From Acidimicrobiaceae bacterium (GTDB lineage Bacteria > Actinomycetota > Acidimicrobiia > Acidimicrobiales > Poriferisodalaceae): a stretch of DNA of 59,626 nucleotides. The notes beneath the pieces are model-generated. The model was given only the letters and a program-made list of their open reading frames with translations, was not told the origin of the DNA and made no database searches. Position numbers and translations under genes: made by a program. The stretch lies in assembly GCA_002721305.1 (NCBI GenBank), contig PBKA01000018.1, positions 1 to 59,626 on the forward strand. Direction: 5' to 3'. Shown piece after piece: positions 56,155 through 59,626 of this stretch (within the stretch, counting starts at the first letter, position 1; each line of letters opens with the position of its first letter).

Positions 56155-56877
56155 GTGAGTGATTATTCGTCTCCCACTCGGCTGGGACTTTTGGTACTTG
56201 ACTCAATTGATAACCCGCATCGGTCAATTGCAGGCGACTATGAACAACTTTTTCGCGACATCTTCGAGAAGGTCGGAGCAGAGATAATTCCCTTTGACGC
56301 ACGACACGACGCGTTACCCGCGCACGATGAATGCACTGGATGGGTCATTCCCGGGTCCCGACAGTCTGTTTCTGACGACGACTCATGGATTTCCGAACTT
56401 CGCGCGTGGATCAGCACCGCCCTCGGGAATGGCACTCCGCTAGCAGGAGTGTGTTTTGGACACCAACTCATAGCCGCCGAAATGGGAGCGGAGGTCGGTC
56501 GGGCCTCCGGCGGGTGGAATATCGGAGTGATTGACTATGAGGTCACTAGCAGCCGATCGTGGCTCGAAACACCAGACCGTTACAGCCTGCTCGCTAGCCA
56601 CCAAGACCAAGTTCTTACGTTGCCTCGTGAAGCTGAGCTTTTAGCAACCGCACCAACCTGCCCCGTTGGTGCCTACACGGTAAGCAACAATGTGATGTGC
56701 ATTCAGGGTCACATCGAGTTCGTTCCTGAACTGGCAGCGTCGTTGTATAGGTCCCGGATTGAACGCATCGGAAGCTCCGCGGTCGACGCGGCTCTCGGAT
56801 CTCTTGATCGACCCCTAGACAGAGCCGAAGTCGCGCGTTGGCTTCTGCAAACGATTGAGCAGTCTTCAATCGCGTAA
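56155..56877 (+). CDS. Class I glutamine amidotransferase-like protein
   Basis: A 240-residue GATase1 domain protein. C100 (AGVCFGHQLIAAEMG), H186 and E188 (QGHIEF) form the triad. Such stand-alone proteins (YfeJ, GuaA-N-like) hydrolyse glutamine or gamma-glutamyl compounds for amination or catabolism. GTG 56155 (VSDYSSPTRLGLL) starts the natural domain; the frame open from 55966 overlaps the ssuD leader. Divergent from ssuD and convergent with the deacetylase. Substrate unknown. Confidence 0.88.
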   Translation: MSDYSSPTRLGLLVLDSIDNPHRSIAGDYEQLFRDIFEKVGAEIIPFDARHDALPAHDECTGWVIPGSRQSVSDDDSWISELRAWISTALGNGTPLAGVCFGHQLIAAEMGAEVGRASGGWNIGVIDYEVTSSRSWLETPDRYSLLASHQDQVLTLPREAELLATAPTCPVGAYTVSNNVMCIQGHIEFVPELAASLYRSRIERIGSSAVDAALGSLDRPLDRAEVARWLLQTIEQSSIA

Positions 56878-56910
56878 AACAGCTGAAATATCGGACACCG
56901 ATCAGAGACC

Positions 56911-56931
56911 GCAATCGTGTGTCACGATTGC
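56911..56931. terminator. Bidirectional hairpin at convergent gene ends
   Basis: GCAATCGTG-TGT-CACGATTGC is a perfect 9-base-arm hairpin lying 33 bases after the amidotransferase stop and over the deacetylase stop codon (56922-56924). Its place between convergent genes and its strong stem favour a terminator for both strands, although no clear T-run follows on either side. Confidence 0.5.
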
Positions 56932-57752
56932 TTGAACGGGTGAGCGGCGCGCCAGTCGGTAGCTGCCTTTTCGAGGGTTGTGAACCCCACTTCGCGTTTG
57001 TCGATCTCTTCGATTAGTTGTTCAAGCATGAGCATCCGGTTACCGCGACCGATGACTTGGGGATGCATGGTGTAGGTCAGTACCCCACCGGGCTCATGGA
57101 TGAGGGCCCAGTCAAGGTCACCGAGCCAGGTTTCCAGTACTGCCGATGGCGGTGTCAGGTTGCCGCCCTGTGGGGGGATGTATTCGAACCATGGGAAGTC
57201 GTCGAGATGCCATGCCCAGGGAAACTCGACAAGGTCGACTTCCTTTCCCCATTCAACTCCTTCACCTTTTACCCAGCTGTCGCCAAGCCGGCAGCGGTAG
57301 GGCCGCACATCGTGTCCCATTAGCGACGAGTCATACGAAAACCCTGCGTCGACTAAAAGCTCGAAAGTACTGCTGGTTACATATCCACCCGGTGAACGCC
57401 ACCCCGACGGTCGTCTACCGGTGAGATTCTCGAGGATCTCTAAGCCTTCTTCGAGGACTCGGCGTTCGTCGTCGCGTTCGAGTCGCGCGGGATTTTCGTG
57501 GTGGTTGCCGTGGTGACCGACCTCGTGACCACCGTCAACGATCTCCTCTAGAAGGTCCGGGTAGGTTGAAGCCGTCAACCCGGGTACGAAAAAGGTTGCA
57601 TGTACAGATCGTGACGCGAGAAGTTTCAGTATCCGACGAGTACCCACCACCCCGAACTCGCCTCGGCTGAACGCTGTGCGGTCTTGTCGACTCATCCACA
57701 GCGAAATGGTGTCGACATCGAAGGTCAGACTGACGTAGGAACGATCGGTCAT
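56922..57752 (-). CDS. Polysaccharide deacetylase (NodB) family protein
   Basis: A 276-residue carbohydrate-esterase-4-like enzyme. Motif 1 is TFDVD (D12, D14), motif 2 HGNHH (H81, H85), and GWRSPGGY supplies the catalytic-pocket arginine. The group also includes allantoinase (PuuE) and peptidoglycan deacetylases; its soluble form without signal sequence favours a cytoplasmic amide-hydrolysing role. It ends in KQS. Upstream lies repeat copy 1. Confidence 0.87.
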   Translation of the reverse strand: MTDRSYVSLTFDVDTISLWMSRQDRTAFSRGEFGVVGTRRILKLLASRSVHATFFVPGLTASTYPDLLEEIVDGGHEVGHHGNHHENPARLERDDERRVLEEGLEILENLTGRRPSGWRSPGGYVTSSTFELLVDAGFSYDSSLMGHDVRPYRCRLGDSWVKGEGVEWGKEVDLVEFPWAWHLDDFPWFEYIPPQGGNLTPPSAVLETWLGDLDWALIHEPGGVLTYTMHPQVIGRGNRMLMLEQLIEEIDKREVGFTTLEKAATDWRAAHPFKQS

Positions 57753-57815
57753 TGCTCCATCATTGCACTTGTTCTCCAGCGAGCGGTGAAAATAAGTTTT
57801 GACTCATGCCCTACC

Positions 57816-57864
57816 CCTGTGGGGGTGCCCCCAGGCATCGTGTTCACATGTATAGATACAGACC
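57816..57864. repeat. Stop-adjacent repeat, copy 1
   Basis: A 48-49-base element nearly identical to those at 58841 and 59468. It contains GGGGGTGCCCCC and, 16 bases later, TGTATAGATACA, each an inverted repeat with a two-base centre. Its inner end lies 6 bases from the stop codon of the gene at 57871-58734. It may be a transcript end signal, a binding site or a mobile element remnant. Confidence 0.7.
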
Positions 57865-57870
57865 TATGAG

Positions 57871-58734
57871 TTATCGAACGACTGGTGTTGTTTCGATAAG
57901 GCGTGAGTCAAGCACCGAGGCATCTCGTAACAACTGATTGCCCGTTCGATAGTTCGAATCGGTAACCATGTCTCGAAACGCCTTACGGCTTGGATACGAA
58001 ACTAGAAAAGCCTGATCCCACTGTTCGTCCTGTGGACCAACAATTGTTGCGCGGGGGTACAACTTCCATGGCACCGACATCCCTACATTTTCGTGGTAGT
58101 CGCGTTCCATAGCATTGTGGTAGGCGTCATATCCCGCCCCGCCGTTCATACCATCCAGTCCAACACCAGAATCGGTTTCAGCTCTGCAGCGTATGAGGTT
58201 CAACATAAAGATCGGCTGTTCAGCGTCCCGATCCCTGAAGCTCTTCATTCGATGGTCACCATTTACATGAGCGTTGCCAATCAAACATTCTGTTGGCTTA
58301 TCTTTTTGAAGGGTTGACGGATAATCCTCAGGTCTGTCGGTGACACATTCGATTAGGCGACTGTTTCCTAAAGAGCCGTTGCGATATTTCAGCGGATATT
58401 CCTCATCCTCAATCATTCGAATGAAATTGGCTCTGGTTCGGTACCGAACTAGAGCGATCATGTCCCATTCCTCGCCGGGCAATCCAAGCATCGTTGCGTG
58501 GGCGTCGTTAAGAACAACGACTTCTAGGCCTGTGTCGAGGCGCTCGGCCACGGCGTTAACTCCAGCGCCGTATTTGTTCATCCACACATCGCGGCCTATT
58601 CGGCCGTCGATACCAAGCCCTTCTTCGGCCGTGTCTCGGAACTTGAGGAGGTTAATCATGTAGATCGTTTCGTCTGGGTCGCGTTGTTTCATTGACGCCC
58701 AGGCCTCTGGGTTAAATTCGATGTAGTTACTCAC
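57871..58734 (-). CDS. Tandem DUF1330/EthD-like domain protein
   Basis: A 287-residue protein of two ferredoxin-like barrel halves. The pattern recurs: IYMINLLKFRDTAEEG then FIRMIEDEEYPLKYRNGSLG, and IFMLNLIRCRAETDSG then FRDMVTDSNYRTGNQLLRDA. The pair suggests an internal duplication. No catalytic residue is assigned. It is followed by repeat copy 1 and preceded by repeat copy 2. Related folds occur at 11546, 28935 and 40080. Confidence 0.75.
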   Translation of the reverse strand: MSNYIEFNPEAWASMKQRDPDETIYMINLLKFRDTAEEGLGIDGRIGRDVWMNKYGAGVNAVAERLDTGLEVVVLNDAHATMLGLPGEEWDMIALVRYRTRANFIRMIEDEEYPLKYRNGSLGNSRLIECVTDRPEDYPSTLQKDKPTECLIGNAHVNGDHRMKSFRDRDAEQPIFMLNLIRCRAETDSGVGLDGMNGGAGYDAYHNAMERDYHENVGMSVPWKLYPRATIVGPQDEQWDQAFLVSYPSRKAFRDMVTDSNYRTGNQLLRDASVLDSRLIETTPVVR

Positions 58735-58840
58735 GTCCCACCTGCTTCGCTCGTCGCACCAACCATGTATAGCTAAACAACCAACGCAAGCTCAAAAATT
58801 AGTCTGCGCTATCGTCCTGGATGCTTGTTAGAGCCCCTCA

Positions 58841-58888
58841 CCTGTGGGGGTGCCCCCAGGCATCGTGTTCACACGTATAGATACAGAC
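58841..58888. repeat. Stop-adjacent repeat, copy 2
   Basis: Same element as copies 1 and 3, with CGTATAGATACA in place of TGTATAGATACA, a change that breaks the outer pair of the second palindrome. Its right end is 8 bases from the stop codon of the gene at 58897 on the minus strand. Confidence 0.7.
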
Positions 58889-58896
58889 ACACGGAT

Positions 58897-59415
58897 CTAG
58901 ACGAGCTTCTCGACAGCGCTCTTGATCTCTGAGAAAGACACCGACTCGGCAAGCTCATTGAGCGTTGTCACACCAACAGACTTCTGTGAACCAAGTTCAC
59001 TATTGAGTACCGCAGTGGAGATCACCCAGAAACGCCATTGCCACGGGTCAGCAACATTCTTATCTGTTGCTGGCACTGCCTCATGTAGACAGAACACGTA
59101 TACGTCTGCGGTCCGTTGCGGCGGGTCGTAAAGACCCCAAGTGTCGGTGTCCGCATCCCACCACTGAAGCTGTTTGTGGATGTCGAATCTCGGGGTAGAG
59201 GTATTCGCTGGATTCCAGGTTTGACTCAGCCCAGATGCTTTGATTTCGACCCCCATACCTCTATAGCGGAGATCAACGGCGTCCCATTCTTTGCGGACTT
59301 CACCCGGGTTAATAACTCCTAGTGCTTGTCCGACCAGCCATTCCGCGAAGATGCCTCGGTTGCGGTTGTCAACAAGGTTGCCTACAGCCCAGCTGGGAAA
59401 GTCACTGATATCCAT
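58897..59415 (-). CDS. Uncharacterised protein with PD-(D/E)xK nuclease-like pattern
   Basis: About 172 residues from ATG 59415 (MDISDFPSWAV); a TTG at 59454 would add 13. E25 (RGIFAEWLV), D45/D48 (EWDAVDLRY) and E57-x-K59 (GMGVEIKASG) fit the E...D...ExK active site of restriction-endonuclease-fold proteins. The end (PATDKNVADPWQWRFWVIS) is conserved-looking but unplaced. It may be a restriction, repair or mobile-element enzyme. It is bracketed by repeat copies 2 and 3 and followed upstream by a cut gene. Confidence 0.6.
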   Translation of the reverse strand: MDISDFPSWAVGNLVDNRNRGIFAEWLVGQALGVINPGEVRKEWDAVDLRYRGMGVEIKASGLSQTWNPANTSTPRFDIHKQLQWWDADTDTWGLYDPPQRTADVYVFCLHEAVPATDKNVADPWQWRFWVISTAVLNSELGSQKSVGVTTLNELAESVSFSEIKSAVEKLV

Positions 59416-59467
59416 TGTTCTAAGTCTGATCTTTCTAGGGTCACTGGCACTCAATCTATCTGTGCCT

Positions 59468-59515
59468 CTGCGGGGGTGCCCCCAGGCATCGTGTTCACAT
59501 GTATAGATACAGACC
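59468..59515. repeat. Stop-adjacent repeat, copy 3
   Basis: Third copy, differing from copy 1 by one base before the G-run (CTGC against CTGT). Its right end is 8 bases from the minus-strand stop codon at 59524-59526, continuing the pattern of copies 1 and 2. Confidence 0.7.
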
Positions 59516-59523
59516 TACAGTCC

Positions 59524-59626
59524 CTAGTTAGCTGTTTCTCGCACTCCCCAGTTCCAGGTCCTGTCGATTGCTCGACCGAACTGTTCGAGAAAAATTGAAT
59601 CGAACAATGTCCTTAGCTCTGGGTTA
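59524..59626 (-). CDS. C-terminal end of an unidentified protein
   Basis: A minus-strand frame enters from the right edge and ends with TAG at 59526-59524, giving a C-terminus that reads LEQFGRAIDRTWNWGVRET then AN. Frame choice is supported by its protein-like composition and by the repeat copy 3 just after the stop, as for the two genes beside it. Too little remains to identify it; being next to a nuclease-like gene, a DNA-modification partner is one possibility only. Confidence 0.45.
   Translation of the reverse strand, partial: NPELRTLFDSIFLEQFGRAIDRTWNWGVRETAN

Noticed and set aside
57684-57869. Small plus-strand frame running through repeat copy 1
   Set aside because: The conserved ending across copies follows from the repeat itself, and the rest overlaps the deacetylase gene start antisense.
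57816-59515. CRISPR array or integron cassette array from three repeats
   Set aside because: Intervals are about 580-980 bases and hold full genes; there are no spacers of even length and no attC-like core at the repeat ends.

Overview
The window is bacterial and most likely comes from a high-GC Gram-positive lineage, probably a marine or soil-type Acidimicrobiia-like actinobacterium. This is inferred from moderate-to-high GC, many GTG/TTG starts, several luciferase-like flavin/F420-type oxidoreductases, a mycobacterial-style MptpB-like phosphatase, a PGPGW membrane protein, CaiB-type CoA transferases and a low density of regulators. No rRNA or marker gene is present, so the placement is inference. 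The window holds 55 protein genes (one cut by the right edge) and one tRNA-Leu(UAG). No gene-free stretch exceeds about 210 bases.

Region by region. 1-9.5 kb: a LysR regulator, then central metabolism: a short lone acyl-CoA carboxyltransferase, citrate synthase, a quinone oxidoreductase, an acyl-CoA dehydrogenase coupled to a phosphatase, and class I fumarase. 9.5-16.2 kb: a phytanoyl-CoA-type dioxygenase and enoyl-CoA hydratase pair, a hotdog thioesterase, a flavin monooxygenase, an HSL-type esterase and a methyltransferase. 16.9-21.3 kb: a tight four-gene catabolic operon (Rieske oxygenase, SnoaL-like partner, MFS carrier, dimethylformamidase-like hydrolase). 21.3-30.3 kb: a second dioxygenase, a redox protein read here as a selenoprotein (in-frame UGA at a CxxC-type site, with a hairpin just downstream), a Baeyer-Villiger monooxygenase, an MFS carrier and a nitroreductase-SRPBCC fusion. 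30.3-46.1 kb: the tRNA, a double CaiB CoA transferase, a 2-keto-4-pentenoate hydratase-like protein, a TauD-type oxygenase, surface proteins, an HD-domain protein, and small RidA, VOC and ABM proteins, then an IPNS-like oxygenase with two carboxymuconolactone-decarboxylase-like genes and an amidohydrolase. 45.3-56 kb: a minus-strand operon with SsuD and a branched-chain-type (HAAT) ABC importer compressed into three polypeptides, one of which fuses an MFS carrier to both ATPases, followed by a D-aminoacylase-like enzyme and another flavin oxidoreductase. 56-59.6 kb: a glutamine amidotransferase, a polysaccharide deacetylase, and a final 2 kb in which each of three minus-strand genes is followed within 6-8 bases of its stop codon by a nearly identical 48-base element.

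Together the genes describe an oxidative scavenger that takes up diverse small organics (amides, sulfonates, acyl compounds, aromatics or terpenoids) and attacks them with oxygenases before CoA activation, beta-oxidation and the TCA cycle. The four observations most worth following are the UGA-interrupted redoxin (22273-23433), the MFS-LivF-LivG fusion (49898-52801), the 24-base-arm hairpin that holds the start codon of the gene at 42553-43113, and the stop-adjacent repeat family at the right end, which brackets a predicted nuclease-fold protein.
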